The position numbers and the translations under genes were made by a program. From assembly GCF_002078355.1 (NCBI RefSeq), contig NZ_CP015363.1, positions 1,674,001-1,738,000 of the forward strand: a DNA stretch of 64,000 nucleotides. Reading direction: 5' to 3'. This document shows, piece after piece, positions 45,186 through 54,905 of this stretch. This stretch comes from Ferroplasma acidiphilum. GTDB taxonomy: Archaea; Thermoplasmatota; Thermoplasmata; Thermoplasmatales; Thermoplasmataceae. The notes beneath the pieces were generated by a model, which worked only from the letters and a program-made list of their open reading frames with translations, did not search any database and was not told where the DNA came from. Each line of letters begins with the position of its first letter. Positions within the stretch are counted from its first letter, which is position 1.

Positions 45186-46916
45186 TCATCTCTTCATTTT
45201 TACTGCCTTGTCTGGCAATTCAGACTGATCTTTTGCTGATTTCTTATCGGCTTTCGTTTTCTTTGATTTGCTCAAGGGTTCACGTAGTATAGATATAATG
45301 GCACCTGCAAATACTATTGCAGCTCCAACGTAGAACACAATATGGAGCGACTTGATGAATGCCGGAGCAAAGATTGTGGGGAACCATGTCCTTGCCTCTA
45401 TAATATGCTGTGCACTGGTTGGTATAGAGGACACAACATGCGCTGGCAAAAGCCCCAGAATAACTGTACCTGGATTTATTCCAAGAAGAGCAGCGAATAT
45501 TGCCTCTGTCGGTGGGAGTTTTGACATTTCTCCAGCCAGTGTACTCCCGCCACCGGCAGATATCACAGCAGATGAAAGTGTGTGTGGCAGTGAAGTTGTT
45601 AAACCAAGTATAAGAATGGTAAAGAATATTCCCATACTGGCAGTTGTGCCTACATTTCTGAGGGTTGTTAGCATTCCTGATGCCGAACCCCTGACATCAG
45701 GAGAAACAGATGACATGACTGCGGCTGTATTTGGTGCCGTGAACATGCCCATTCCAGCTCCGAAAACAAACAGGAGTATGCCCATGAATATGTATATGAA
45801 ATCGGCAGGAAGAAGAACAAGCAACAGAAGAGCTATTCCGGAAACTATTAAACCAAAAGATGCAAGCCATCTCTGGCCGTGTCTGTCAGAAAATCTTCCT
45901 GCTATGGGCCCGAAGATACCCATTGCAATGGTCATTGGAAGCATGTATATTCCTGCCCAGAATGGCACTGATGCATAGTGATAGCCGTGTATTGGAAGCC
46001 ATATGCCCTGGAAGAGAATAATTATCATAAACATAAAGCCCATCATTCCCATGCTTGATATCATTCCGGCGAAACTTCCTGTAGCAAATCCCCTAATCTT
46101 GAAAAGGCTCAGATTGAACATTGGCTGCTTTACCTTTCTCTCCACGAAGGGGAAAAGTACCAGCAATACGGCGCCTATTATCAATGCAGCAATTACCCAT
46201 GGATTTCCCCATCCCATAGGGCTTGATTTATAAGGTGCAATACCATAGGTGACACCGACCAGCAGTATAATTAGCCCTCCGGCAAATGTAATATTTCCGG
46301 GAATATCAAGCTTCTGCTTGATTTTTGGTGAGGTTTCCTTCAATTTCAGGTATGACCATACTGTTCCCAGAATGCCAACAGGGACGCTCACTAAGAATAT
46401 GTATCTCCAGTTAATTGTAGCAAGTATTCCACCTACAACTATGCCTATGCTCATCCCGGCAGTAGCCGCTATGGCGTTTATTCCCAGTGCAAAGCCACGT
46501 TCCTCTTTCTTGAAATTATCTGTTATTATAGCGTAACTGTTTGCGAATATGAAGGAACCTCCAACAGCCTGGACAATTCTAAAGAATATCAGTTCCAGTG
46601 CTCCTGTATCTCCCTTTCCAGGAGTTAAATAAAGCAGTATAGAACCTATAGTAAATATAAGAAATCCTAAATTGAATAATTTTACCCTGCCGAATATATC
46701 TGATAATCGCCCTATAGTAACAAGCAATACGGCCGTTACTATCATATAACCCATAAGTATCCATAGTAAATAGACAAATGAATTTGATTTTAAAGGATCA
46801 AGATGAATGCCGCTAAAAATTGCAGGCAATGCTATGATTAGAATGCTCATGTTAATTGTAGCCATCAGCACGCCTATTGTGGTGTTTGATAACGCTACCC
46901 ATTTTTCTTCTACCAT
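45186..46916 (-). CDS. MFS multidrug exporter, DHA2 (EmrB/QacA) type
   Basis: The 576-residue protein has about fourteen transmembrane helices. DHA2 features are [20 protein letters not shown] at the N-terminus, motif [14 protein letters not shown] (about residues 67-79), motif C-like [17 protein letters not shown], and a charged C-terminal tail of about 35 residues rich in Lys. Such proteins export drugs, organic cations or metabolites by proton antiport. It starts the unit that ends with MarR. An unusual extra loop near residue 460 ([20 protein letters not shown]) lies before the last helices. Confidence 0.9.
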   Translation of the reverse strand: MVEEKWVALSNTTIGVLMATINMSILIIALPAIFSGIHLDPLKSNSFVYLLWILMGYMIVTAVLLVTIGRLSDIFGRVKLFNLGFLIFTIGSILLYLTPGKGDTGALELIFFRIVQAVGGSFIFANSYAIITDNFKKEERGFALGINAIAATAGMSIGIVVGGILATINWRYIFLVSVPVGILGTVWSYLKLKETSPKIKQKLDIPGNITFAGGLIILLVGVTYGIAPYKSSPMGWGNPWVIAALIIGAVLLVLFPFVERKVKQPMFNLSLFKIRGFATGSFAGMISSMGMMGFMFMIIILFQGIWLPIHGYHYASVPFWAGIYMLPMTIAMGIFGPIAGRFSDRHGQRWLASFGLIVSGIALLLLVLLPADFIYIFMGILLFVFGAGMGMFTAPNTAAVMSSVSPDVRGSASGMLTTLRNVGTTASMGIFFTILILGLTTSLPHTLSSAVISAGGGSTLAGEMSKLPPTEAIFAALLGINPGTVILGLLPAHVVSSIPTSAQHIIEARTWFPTIFAPAFIKSLHIVFYVGAAIVFAGAIISILREPLSKSKKTKADKKSAKDQSELPDKAVKMKR

Positions 46917-47118
46917 GACAGTGAATTATTTTTAATTATTTAAATGTTATTTTACGAAATTATTTACCAATAAATGTTTGCTTATTAAATTAATAATATG
47001 TTCTGTATTTGATAGTATATACAGTGTTACTTAAATTATATAGAGAATAAACATTATGGATCTTGGTATAGCATGCATCATATACAACTTGCTTATCACA
47101 GCTTGTCATGGTTAAAAA
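46917..47118. other. Intergenic region between the exporter and ABCE1 genes
   Basis: This 202-bp AT-rich stretch contains the promoter of the exporter-MarR unit and the 3' flank of the ABCE1 gene. A 19-codon frame from 47056 shows no family likeness and is not called. Confidence 0.5.
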
Positions 47119-48891
47119 TCATTTCATATAGTAATATTCCCCGCTGGCCTTCTGTTGCCGGTCCAGTGCACTGTTTAATTTGTTTATTCTCGGGCGCCTT
47201 GTTGTTTCATCACGCCTGAATGTTATTCCCAGGTCTTTCAGGAACATGTTCATGCCATCTCTCATTTCCATGGGCCCTCTGGAGTTTCCGTATACCCCCT
47301 GTTCTCCCTTAAAAACTATAAGTGCATCAGAAATAAGGTCTATGAGGTAAATATCATGGTCAACCACTATTGCGCTTTTCTTATTGTTTTCTATTACACG
47401 CCTGATTATCCTTGCCACATTCATCCTGTATGAGGAATCCAGGTGTGCAGAGGGCTCATCAATTAGATAGAGGTCTGCATCGGTGGCAAGTGTCAATGCT
47501 ATGGATGTCCTCTGGAGTTCACCGCCGGAGAGGTCTCCTATATAGTTATCATATAACTCTGAAACGTTCATAGGCGAAAGGATTTCATTTTTTATGAATA
47601 CATCCTCCATTTTTTCCTTCAATGCGGTTGATAGCAGTTCGTATACAGTACCTTCGTAATCAGTAGATATGTACTGTGGCTTATATGCTATTTTGAGTTC
47701 GTTTTCAACTGAGCCTGAATCCGGTTTAATAACACCTGAAAGTATCTTAACAAAGGTGGTTTTTCCAAGTGCATTCTGCCCGAGGACACCTATGATTTCT
47801 TCCCTGTTAATGTAACCCTCTCCGATATTCAAATTAAAACTGCCGTAGCTTTTTTCCATTGCAGTCCAGGATGTAACCTTGGTTGTTACTGAAGTCCTTT
47901 TGCTTGATTTTACTGTAAAATCTATGGATGTCGGCCTGACCCTTACATTTTCCTCACGGAGATATCCTGATAGAAATGCGTTTATAGCCTTATTTGTGCT
48001 CTTTTCCTTTGTTATTACACCGTATGCACCCGGGCTTCCGTATACAAGGTTTACCTGGTCGGCCATCTTGTCCAGTATGGCAAGGTCATGTTCAACTACC
48101 ATGACAATTTTTGATTGTGAAAGCTTTCTTATTATATCTGAAACCCTTATTCTTTCATTAATATCAAGATATGATGAGGCTTCATCAAAGAGATATATGT
48201 CAGCATCTTTCATAAGCGTAATTCCGATAGCAAGCTTCTGTAGTTCACCGCCGGAGAGCTCTTTTACATCCCTTCCAAGGAATGTTTTCATTGAAAGGTC
48301 ATCTACTATAATATCCATATTGCCATGGTCATTGTCCTTCATTATGTCCCTTACTGTGCCGCTGGCAACGCGCGGTATGAGGTCTACATATTGATTTTTC
48401 AGGACAGCTTTTTTTGTCCCATTATAGAGGTCCCTGAAATACTGCCCCATGATGCTTTTCGAAAATCTTTCTATAACGTAATCCTTATCGTTCTTTTTGC
48501 TTATATTTCCAAAATTTGGTATAAGGACACCTGAAAGTATATTCATTGTTGTTGTCTTTCCAAGGGCGTTCTGCCCGAGTATAGCATTAACCCTGCCTGT
48601 TCCGAGTTCTGGAAGTGAGTATAGCCGGAATGAATCTATTCCATATTGATGTACTATATCCTTGTTTAATTCGTCCGGGACACTTACAATTTTAATTGCA
48701 CCAAATGGGCACCGGTTCACACAAATACCACAGCCTATGCAGAGTGATTCAGTAATTACCGGAAAATCATCGGATTGCCCTGGAAACTCTATAGTTTTAG
48801 CACCACTTCTAACAGGAGGGCAGTAATATCGGCATTCATGGTTGCACTTTTTCGGGTGGCACCTTTCCCTGTCTAAAATCGCAATATGCAT
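47119..48891 (-). CDS. ABCE1/Rli1 ribosome recycling ATPase
   Basis: The 590-residue protein starts with two iron-sulfur cluster segments: ERCHPKKCNHECRYYCP and CIGCGICVNRCPFGAI. Two ABC ATPase domains follow with Walker A GQNALGKTT at about residues 110 and 375 and signature LSGGELQ in both. ABCE1 splits ribosomes after termination or rescue, together with archaeal Pelota/aRF1. It is essential and conserved in archaea and eukaryotes. It starts 17 bp after the stop of the small gene at 48909 and is likely cotranscribed with it. Confidence 0.97.
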   Translation of the reverse strand: MHIAILDRERCHPKKCNHECRYYCPPVRSGAKTIEFPGQSDDFPVITESLCIGCGICVNRCPFGAIKIVSVPDELNKDIVHQYGIDSFRLYSLPELGTGRVNAILGQNALGKTTTMNILSGVLIPNFGNISKKNDKDYVIERFSKSIMGQYFRDLYNGTKKAVLKNQYVDLIPRVASGTVRDIMKDNDHGNMDIIVDDLSMKTFLGRDVKELSGGELQKLAIGITLMKDADIYLFDEASSYLDINERIRVSDIIRKLSQSKIVMVVEHDLAILDKMADQVNLVYGSPGAYGVITKEKSTNKAINAFLSGYLREENVRVRPTSIDFTVKSSKRTSVTTKVTSWTAMEKSYGSFNLNIGEGYINREEIIGVLGQNALGKTTFVKILSGVIKPDSGSVENELKIAYKPQYISTDYEGTVYELLSTALKEKMEDVFIKNEILSPMNVSELYDNYIGDLSGGELQRTSIALTLATDADLYLIDEPSAHLDSSYRMNVARIIRRVIENNKKSAIVVDHDIYLIDLISDALIVFKGEQGVYGNSRGPMEMRDGMNMFLKDLGITFRRDETTRRPRINKLNSALDRQQKASGEYYYMK

Positions 48892-48908
48892 TGGTAATCA
48901 TCCCGGCC

Positions 48909-49334
48909 TTATTCGCCTGGCTTCCAGTATTCGTCAGGTATCTCACTGTAGATATCAAACCTGCTGTCGTGTTCCACTTTGTTGCTTATATTCATTTCAG
49001 CAAGCTCCAGGACACGCAAGACGTTAAGGAGCCAGTAATGGATACGCCATTCCCTTCCATCGAAAAGTGTTGTTTCTTCCCTTTCCGTTTCCAGGATTCC
49101 AAGATCTTCCATTGTATAGAAAACATCCCGGTCTTCCGGTTCCAGCATATTATCAATTACCCTTGTGCTATAACCGAAGAAGTTAATAATATGCTCTGCA
49201 GATGATTGCGATTCTTCAATACCCATCTTCCGGTTTTGCAAACTTAGCCCATTGCTAATTGCTTTTGAAAGTTCGTCTATTTTCACATATGCCCTGCTTC
49301 TTAATTTTGCTATTTCCATGCTACTTGTTGCCAT
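48909..49334 (-). CDS. Unknown small protein upstream of ABCE1 (141 residues)
   Basis: I do not recognise a family with certainty. The 141-residue protein has an N-terminal helix region (SSMEIAKLRSRAYVKIDELS, residues 4-23) and a later MEDLGILETEREETTLFDGR (about residues 76-95) followed by EWRIHYWLL, which looks like a winged-helix wing. It could be a DNA- or RNA-binding partner of translation. It lies directly before the ABCE1 gene on the minus strand and is divergent from the phosphate-type MFS at 49519. Confidence 0.6.
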   Translation of the reverse strand: MATSSMEIAKLRSRAYVKIDELSKAISNGLSLQNRKMGIEESQSSAEHIINFFGYSTRVIDNMLEPEDRDVFYTMEDLGILETEREETTLFDGREWRIHYWLLNVLRVLELAEMNISNKVEHDSRFDIYSEIPDEYWKPGE

Positions 49335-49518
49335 ATCAATTCCTCTTTAAAGTAAACATACCTTATTGTACCGCAACTTATAAGGTTATTCAATTTATAA
49401 TATTGCCATTACTATATATTAATTTTATGTAAAATATAGTGCAATTTACTATATACTCTATATATTGTATATAGGTAATATTTATAATATTTAGGTGACT
49501 AATTAGACAAGTGATTCA

Positions 49519-50922
49519 ATGAGTTCAGCCATAGACAGGTCAATGGATGAGGCAAAAACATCGAAATTTCATTATAAAGTATTATTTATTTCAGGGCTTG
49601 GATTTTTTACAGATGCATATGACCTTTTTATTATAGGTGTGGTGATACTGCTTTTGCCATATGCCGGTTGGCATAATATCAGCATATTTTACAAGGGTCT
49701 CGTTACCTCTACAGCACTGCTTGCTGCTGTTATAGGTTCCGTTGTGTTTGGGAGGCTTCTGGATTATTCTGGAAGAAAAGCAATATATGGGTTCGAGCTG
49801 GTAGCACTCATAGCCGGGTCTCTTGGTAGTGCCTTCCTTACTCCTGTAAACAACATATTCATGCTGCTTTTCTGGAGGTTCCTCTTAGGGGTAGGAATTG
49901 GTGGTGATTATGCAACAAGTTCCACCATAATGACTGAATATTCCAGTACAATGAACCGGGGTAAATTTGTGGGTATGATATTTTCAATGCAGAGTTTCGG
50001 GCTTATAGCAGGACCACTTATATCCATAGCATTTCTTTCAAACTATGTTTCACCTTACATAACATGGAGGCTTCTACTGGCAATAGGGGCGATACCGGCT
50101 ATTATAGTAATATATTTCAGGAGAACCATGCCGGAGCCACCAAGATATACTGCAGATGTCAGGGGCGATTACAAACTGGCTGCTAAAAATCTAAAAACTT
50201 TCGCAGGTTTAGACTCAACAGGCAGCAAAGGCAAAACAATCAATGCACCATGGTATGTGTTATTCAGGGACAGGAAATTTCTGCTCACCCTTATAGGCAC
50301 AGCAGGTGCATGGTTCCTGATGGACTGGGCTTTTTATGGAAATTCCATAATGTCCAACAGCATATTATCGTTCCTTGTCCCGTCAACGGTATCTGGCATA
50401 CACTCCATAATTATGACAAATGAATATTCTGCAATAATATTCGGCGTTGCTGCATTTCCCGGTTACTGGATTGCTGCTTTCACAATAGACAGGATCGGGA
50501 GAAAGCCTGTGCAGATTACCGGCTTTGCAATGATGGCAATTTCCTTCGGAATTATATCGGCATTTAGCTTCCTGACCACCTACAGGTTCCTTGATTATTT
50601 ACTGCTCCTGTATGGAATAAGCTACTTCTTTATTATGTTCGGGCCCAATGTAACAACCTTTGTATATCCACCTGAGGTATTCCCGATTTCAACAAGGGGG
50701 CTCGGCACAGGAATATCAGCAGCTGGCGGCAAAACTGGCGCCTTTATAGGCACCCTGGCAGATACTATTATATTATCCATAACAGGATTGCATTTCCTCA
50801 TGGGAATGCTTGCCATAATAGCGGCAATTGGATTGATACTCACAATAGTGCTTCTTCCAGAAACAAAACGCAGGGATCTTGGGGAAACATCCGGCGAGGC
50901 AAGATATGCTGAATGGAAATAA
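49519..50922 (+). CDS. MFS transporter, phosphate:H+ symporter (PHS) type, second copy
   Basis: The 467-residue protein has twelve helices and the same PHS signatures as the protein at 33985: GLGFFTDAYDLFIIG (about residues 30-44), FGRLLDYSGRKAIYG, FLLGVGIGGDYATSSTIMTE and GPNVTTFVYPPEVFPISTRG. Large blocks including GTAGAWFLMDWAFYGNSIM are identical in both, so they arose by duplication. A phosphate or organic-acid substrate is likely but unproven. A separate TATA-like region precedes it. Confidence 0.85.
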   Translation: MSSAIDRSMDEAKTSKFHYKVLFISGLGFFTDAYDLFIIGVVILLLPYAGWHNISIFYKGLVTSTALLAAVIGSVVFGRLLDYSGRKAIYGFELVALIAGSLGSAFLTPVNNIFMLLFWRFLLGVGIGGDYATSSTIMTEYSSTMNRGKFVGMIFSMQSFGLIAGPLISIAFLSNYVSPYITWRLLLAIGAIPAIIVIYFRRTMPEPPRYTADVRGDYKLAAKNLKTFAGLDSTGSKGKTINAPWYVLFRDRKFLLTLIGTAGAWFLMDWAFYGNSIMSNSILSFLVPSTVSGIHSIIMTNEYSAIIFGVAAFPGYWIAAFTIDRIGRKPVQITGFAMMAISFGIISAFSFLTTYRFLDYLLLLYGISYFFIMFGPNVTTFVYPPEVFPISTRGLGTGISAAGGKTGAFIGTLADTIILSITGLHFLMGMLAIIAAIGLILTIVLLPETKRRDLGETSGEARYAEWK

Positions 50923-50955
50923 ATTAAAGTTATTAATAGATGCAGTGTGAGATTT

Positions 50956-51957
50956 ATGGAATTGATATTTCCCGACAGTATAAATAAGAATTATTTAAAT
51001 ATTTACGAAGAATCAGAAAATGGAAAGATTGTAATTGAGGGGAAAAAGTATACCTTTAGTTCTGTTAAATTTGAAAAAAGCATTTTAAAGGAATTTTATA
51101 TTAAAAACCATATTTTTGAAGGGTATGAGGATGAAATTTCAGCAAAGGCAGAAAACAAAATTACAAACAAAAAATCACTTATAATGGGAATACTCAATGC
51201 AACACCGGATTCGTTTTTCGAAGGCTCAAGAATAAGTAATAAGGAAATAGTGGATAGTATGCTTGACGCAAAGCCTGACATTATAGACATAGGTGGCGAG
51301 AGCACCAGGCCAGGAAGCAAAATGGTAGACCCGGAGACAGAATTCAACAGGATAAAAGATGTGCTTGAGTATATAAAATCATGTTCAAACATACCTGTTT
51401 CTGTTGATTCCAGGCATTTATACACCATATCCCGGGCTATGGAGTATGGGATAGAATATATCAATGACATTTCTGGATTTTCAGATCCCGGGATGATAGA
51501 CATCGCTGCCGGAAGCAACGTTAAATGCATTGTAATGCATATGAGGGGAAACCCGGAGAATATGGGAGAATACACAGATTACGATAATTTATATTTCCAG
51601 CTCAACAGATATTTCTATAACAGGGCAGATGAGATGGTTAAGAAAGGCATTAACCCTGAAAATATAATCCTTGATCCTGGCATTGGCTTTGCCAAGGATT
51701 TTAATGGAAATATGGATATTTTAAGTTCTCCATGGTCATTTTTTATTGGATTTGACACACTTTTTGGAACATCAAGAAAGGGATTTATAGGTAAGATAAC
51801 AGGGAGCACTGTAAAGGAAAGATTGGGAGGAACCATAGCATCATCGATTTATCTTAACAGCAATGGAGTTGACATATTAAGGGTACATGATGTAAGGGAA
51901 AACAGGGACGCTATTAATATGTATAATTATATCAAAGGTTATATAAAAGATTATTAA
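50956..51957 (+). CDS. folP: Dihydropteroate synthase
   Basis: The protein (about 333 residues) has the DHPS signatures: MGILNATPDSFF (about residues 75-86), DIIDIGGESTRPG (about 105-117), INDISG, LDPGIGFAKDF and GTSRKGFIGKI. DHPS joins p-aminobenzoate, or an archaeal equivalent, to a pterin diphosphate on the way to folate or a modified pterin. About 65 residues before the TIM barrel form an N-terminal extension absent in minimal bacterial enzymes. GTG 50947 is also in frame, but ATG 50956 has GTGA in Shine-Dalgarno position and is preferred. It is 34 bp after the MFS gene. Confidence 0.92.
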   Translation: MELIFPDSINKNYLNIYEESENGKIVIEGKKYTFSSVKFEKSILKEFYIKNHIFEGYEDEISAKAENKITNKKSLIMGILNATPDSFFEGSRISNKEIVDSMLDAKPDIIDIGGESTRPGSKMVDPETEFNRIKDVLEYIKSCSNIPVSVDSRHLYTISRAMEYGIEYINDISGFSDPGMIDIAAGSNVKCIVMHMRGNPENMGEYTDYDNLYFQLNRYFYNRADEMVKKGINPENIILDPGIGFAKDFNGNMDILSSPWSFFIGFDTLFGTSRKGFIGKITGSTVKERLGGTIASSIYLNSNGVDILRVHDVRENRDAINMYNYIKGYIKDY

Positions 51958-52014
51958 ATTACAGTATGCTACTCATCTTCTATAGAGTATATTGCTAATG
52001 TTTATTACACGAAG

Positions 52015-52023
52015 TTTATATAT
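52015..52023 (+). promoter_or_regulatory. TATA-like box for the lipA-oxoacid dehydrogenase operon
   Basis: TTTATATAT begins 29 bp before the lipA ATG at 52044. The spacing predicts a leaderless start for the first gene, while later genes in the operon use GGTGAT sites or ATGA overlaps. Confidence 0.5.
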
Positions 52024-52043
52024 TTTTTACCAATAGATGGACT

Positions 52044-52898
52044 ATGATGAGGGTCCCATATAAGGTGAATCTGCCAACCGGAGAGAGGTATTCATTTATA
52101 AAAAATACCATAAACTCAAGGCAACTGAATACAGTATGCGAGGAAGCCCATTGCCCGAATATAAGCGAATGCTGGGAAAGTGGAACAGCAACGTTTATGG
52201 TCCTGGGCTCCAATTGCTCGAGGGGTTGCAGATTCTGCGCAGTAACACATGGGAATATGCTTCCGCTCGACCCTGATGAGCCGCAGAAGGTTTATGATTC
52301 AATAAAACTTATGAACCTTGATTATGTAGTAATTACTTCAGTTGACCGTGATGACCTTCCAGATAAGGGATCATCAGCTTTTGCAAGGGTAATTGAAAAG
52401 GTAAAGGAACTTGGAATAAAAATAGAGGTTTTGATTCCGGATTTCGGCGGGGACCATGCTGACCTGGATAGAATAATAGCTGCGGAACCGGATGTAATAG
52501 CCCATAATATAGAAACTGTAAGGAGGCTTACTCCATCAGTGCGTGATCCAAGAGCAGGATATGACCAGACACTTTCAGTGCTGAAATATATAAAGGGCAG
52601 CATGAAAGGTGTAATCACCAAATCTTCTATTATGGTCGGGCTCGGCGAAACAGATGAAGAAGTAGAAGAAACAATGATGGATCTCAGGAATGCCGGTGTT
52701 GAAATATTGACAGTGGGGCAGTACCTGAGGCCAACGAAAAAACAGCTGGAGGTGGTGGAATACTCACCTATGTCCAGATTCAAGCACTTTGAAGAAGCTG
52801 GATATGAAATGGGATTTTCCTTTGTGGCTTCCGGGCCGCTTGTGAGGACGTCCTACAGGGCAGCTGAAGGATATATAAAAATGAGGGATAAAAAATGA
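52044..52898 (+). CDS. lipA: Lipoyl synthase
   Basis: The 284-residue radical SAM enzyme has both iron-sulfur sites of LipA: the auxiliary cluster CEEAHCPNISEC (about residues 33-44) and the SAM cluster CSRGCRFC (about 59-66). The conserved RTSYRAAE lies near the C-terminus. LipA inserts two sulfur atoms into octanoyl groups bound to E2. Its stop codon overlaps the E1-alpha start (ATGA, 52895-52898). Being the first gene of the oxoacid dehydrogenase operon, it points to local lipoate synthesis rather than scavenging. Confidence 0.95.
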   Translation: MMRVPYKVNLPTGERYSFIKNTINSRQLNTVCEEAHCPNISECWESGTATFMVLGSNCSRGCRFCAVTHGNMLPLDPDEPQKVYDSIKLMNLDYVVITSVDRDDLPDKGSSAFARVIEKVKELGIKIEVLIPDFGGDHADLDRIIAAEPDVIAHNIETVRRLTPSVRDPRAGYDQTLSVLKYIKGSMKGVITKSSIMVGLGETDEEVEETMMDLRNAGVEILTVGQYLRPTKKQLEVVEYSPMSRFKHFEEAGYEMGFSFVASGPLVRTSYRAAEGYIKMRDKK

Positions 52899-53929
52899 TT
52901 GAGGAAACTGATATTAGTAAGGAAGGCTTGTTGGCCGCGTATAAAAATATTGTAATGGAAAGGCTATTTGACAAAAAAATGCTGAATGCAAGCAGGCAGG
53001 GATTTTTGCCCTTTTATATTCCGCTTATGGGGCATGAAGCTATCCACATAGGAATGGGAATGGCAATCAGGGATGAGGATTTCTTTTATCCATATTACAG
53101 GGATTTTGGTGTTCTCATCCAGATGGGCATACCTATAGATACTATATTGTCACAGGTATTTGCCACTGCAACAGACAATGAAATAGGAAGGGATATGCCT
53201 GACCATTTTTCACTTAAAAAGTACAATATAGGTGCAGTAATAACACCTGTAGCAGGGCATCTTACATCTGCAACAGGAATTGCATATGCAAAGAAATACA
53301 GAAAAGAGAGCGGTTCCGTTATAACAACATTTGGAGATGGTGCAACTTCAACCCCGGATTTCCATGTTGCCATGAATTTTGCAGGAGTTTACAAACTCCC
53401 GATGGTATTTTTCTGTGAAAATAACCAGTTTGCAATTTCTGTGCCAACATATCCAACAGATGATAAGGCATTTAACCAGACCTATGAAGAAACCAGAGGT
53501 GCAATTTACAAGAAAGCAGAATCATACGGATTCTCCGGAATAAGGATAGACGGCACAAACTTCATAGAAGTATATAGGGCTACAAGGAAGGCACTGGAAA
53601 ACGCTTCTGAAGACCCTATCCTTATAGAGGCAATGACATACAGGATGGGACCACATTCCACAGCTGATGACCCGAATAAATACAGGACAGATAGGGTGCC
53701 CGAAGGAAGCGAGAAAGACCCCCTGATAGTAAGCCAGAAACTTCTAAAGGATATGAAAGTGATAACGGATCTGGATATAAAGCAGATAAATGATGAAATG
53801 GAAGAAACTACATCAAAACTTATAGATACCTATGAAAAAGCACCTAAACCGGATAAGGAAACAATGATGGGAAACCTTTACGAAGAAGAGCCATGGTACA
53901 TAAGTGAGGAAAGAGGTGATATACAATGA
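52895..53929 (+). CDS. 2-oxoacid dehydrogenase E1 component, alpha subunit
   Basis: The 344-residue protein has the E1-alpha thiamine diphosphate site GDGATSTPDFHVAMNFAGVY (about residues 147-166) followed by FCENN. Before it are LMGHEAIHIGMGMAI and the conserved EIGRDMPDHF. E1 decarboxylates 2-oxo acids (pyruvate or branched-chain) and passes the acyl group to lipoyl E2. The RMGPHSTADDP region resembles branched-chain and pyruvate E1 alike, so the substrate is unsettled. It is coupled to lipA by ATGA and to E1-beta by ATGA (53926-53929). Confidence 0.93.
   Translation: MIEETDISKEGLLAAYKNIVMERLFDKKMLNASRQGFLPFYIPLMGHEAIHIGMGMAIRDEDFFYPYYRDFGVLIQMGIPIDTILSQVFATATDNEIGRDMPDHFSLKKYNIGAVITPVAGHLTSATGIAYAKKYRKESGSVITTFGDGATSTPDFHVAMNFAGVYKLPMVFFCENNQFAISVPTYPTDDKAFNQTYEETRGAIYKKAESYGFSGIRIDGTNFIEVYRATRKALENASEDPILIEAMTYRMGPHSTADDPNKYRTDRVPEGSEKDPLIVSQKLLKDMKVITDLDIKQINDEMEETTSKLIDTYEKAPKPDKETMMGNLYEEEPWYISEERGDIQ
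53915..53920 (+). promoter_or_regulatory. Shine-Dalgarno site for E1-beta
   Basis: GGTGAT lies 5 bp before ATG 53926 within the end of E1-alpha, supporting that start and translational coupling. Confidence 0.65.
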
Positions 53930-54891
53930 CGCAGATGACAATGGTAAAGGCTTTAAATAGCGGGCTTAACAATGCAATGGAAAAAGACGATTCTATAATA
54001 CTCCTCGGTGAGGATGTGGGCACTGATGGAGGTGTTTTCAGGGTAACCGATGGATTACTGGCTAAATATGGAAAGGAAAGGGTTATGGATACCCCCTTGG
54101 CAGAACTGGGAATAGTGGGATTTGGCATAGGAATGTCAATGGCCGGGCTTAAATCCATACCGGAAATACAGTTCCAGGATTTTATTTACACGGCTATGGA
54201 CCAGATAATAAACCAGATGGCGAAGCTAAGGTACAGAACTAATGGAGATTATACACTTCCCATGGTGCTGCGTACCCCCTATGGAGGGGGTGTACATGGA
54301 GGGCCTTACCATTCTCAGAGCGGTGAAGCCTATTTCACACATACACAGGGATTAACGGTTGTAACCCCGTCAAATCCATATGACGCAAAGGGATTGCTAT
54401 TATCATCTATAGAGCTGAACGATCCTGTAATATTCCTTGAACCCAAAAGGCTCTATTATGCGGGCAAGATGGATGTTCCCGATGATTATTATAAGGTTGA
54501 CCTGAGAAAAGCCAGTGTGATAAGGGAAGGCGATGACCTTACAATAATTACATATGGGCCTGCTGTGCCGGTTGTGAAAAGCACGGTTGAAAAAAATAAC
54601 GTAAATGCCCAGATAATAGATTTACGGACCTTGAGCCCCTTCGACCTTGATACCATACTTGCTGGGGTTAAAAAAACAGGGAAAGTGCTGATAGTCCATG
54701 AATCACCCAAGATGTTTGGTGTTGGTGCAGAGCTCTCAGCAACAATTTCCGAGAAGGCAGTGGATTACCTGGCCGCCCCAATATTGAGGGTTACAGGGCT
54801 TGACATACCTATTCCATTTGCCCTTGAGGAGTACTATGTCCCGAACGAGAGAAGGATAATGGCTGCTATAGATAAATTATTAAAATATTAA
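53926..54891 (+). CDS. 2-oxoacid dehydrogenase E1 component, beta subunit
   Basis: The 321-residue protein shows the E1-beta signatures: LLGEDVGTDGGVFRVTDGL (about residues 25-43), TPLAELGIVGFGIGMSMAG, PEIQFQDFIYTAMDQIINQM, RTPYGGGVHGGPYHSQSGEA, FLEPKRLYY and the C-terminal P-x-Y-I-like ALEEYYVPNERRI. The alpha and beta subunits make the E1 heterotetramer. The preceding GGTGAT site and the ATGA overlap imply stoichiometric expression. Confidence 0.95.
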   Translation: MTQMTMVKALNSGLNNAMEKDDSIILLGEDVGTDGGVFRVTDGLLAKYGKERVMDTPLAELGIVGFGIGMSMAGLKSIPEIQFQDFIYTAMDQIINQMAKLRYRTNGDYTLPMVLRTPYGGGVHGGPYHSQSGEAYFTHTQGLTVVTPSNPYDAKGLLLSSIELNDPVIFLEPKRLYYAGKMDVPDDYYKVDLRKASVIREGDDLTIITYGPAVPVVKSTVEKNNVNAQIIDLRTLSPFDLDTILAGVKKTGKVLIVHESPKMFGVGAELSATISEKAVDYLAAPILRVTGLDIPIPFALEEYYVPNERRIMAAIDKLLKY

Positions 54892-54894
54892 TTT

Positions 54895-54900
54895 GGTGAT
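54895..54900 (+). promoter_or_regulatory. Shine-Dalgarno site for E2
   Basis: GGTGAT lies 5 bp before ATG 54906 in the short gap after E1-beta, supporting the E2 start. Confidence 0.65.
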
Positions 54901-54905
54901 AAAAG

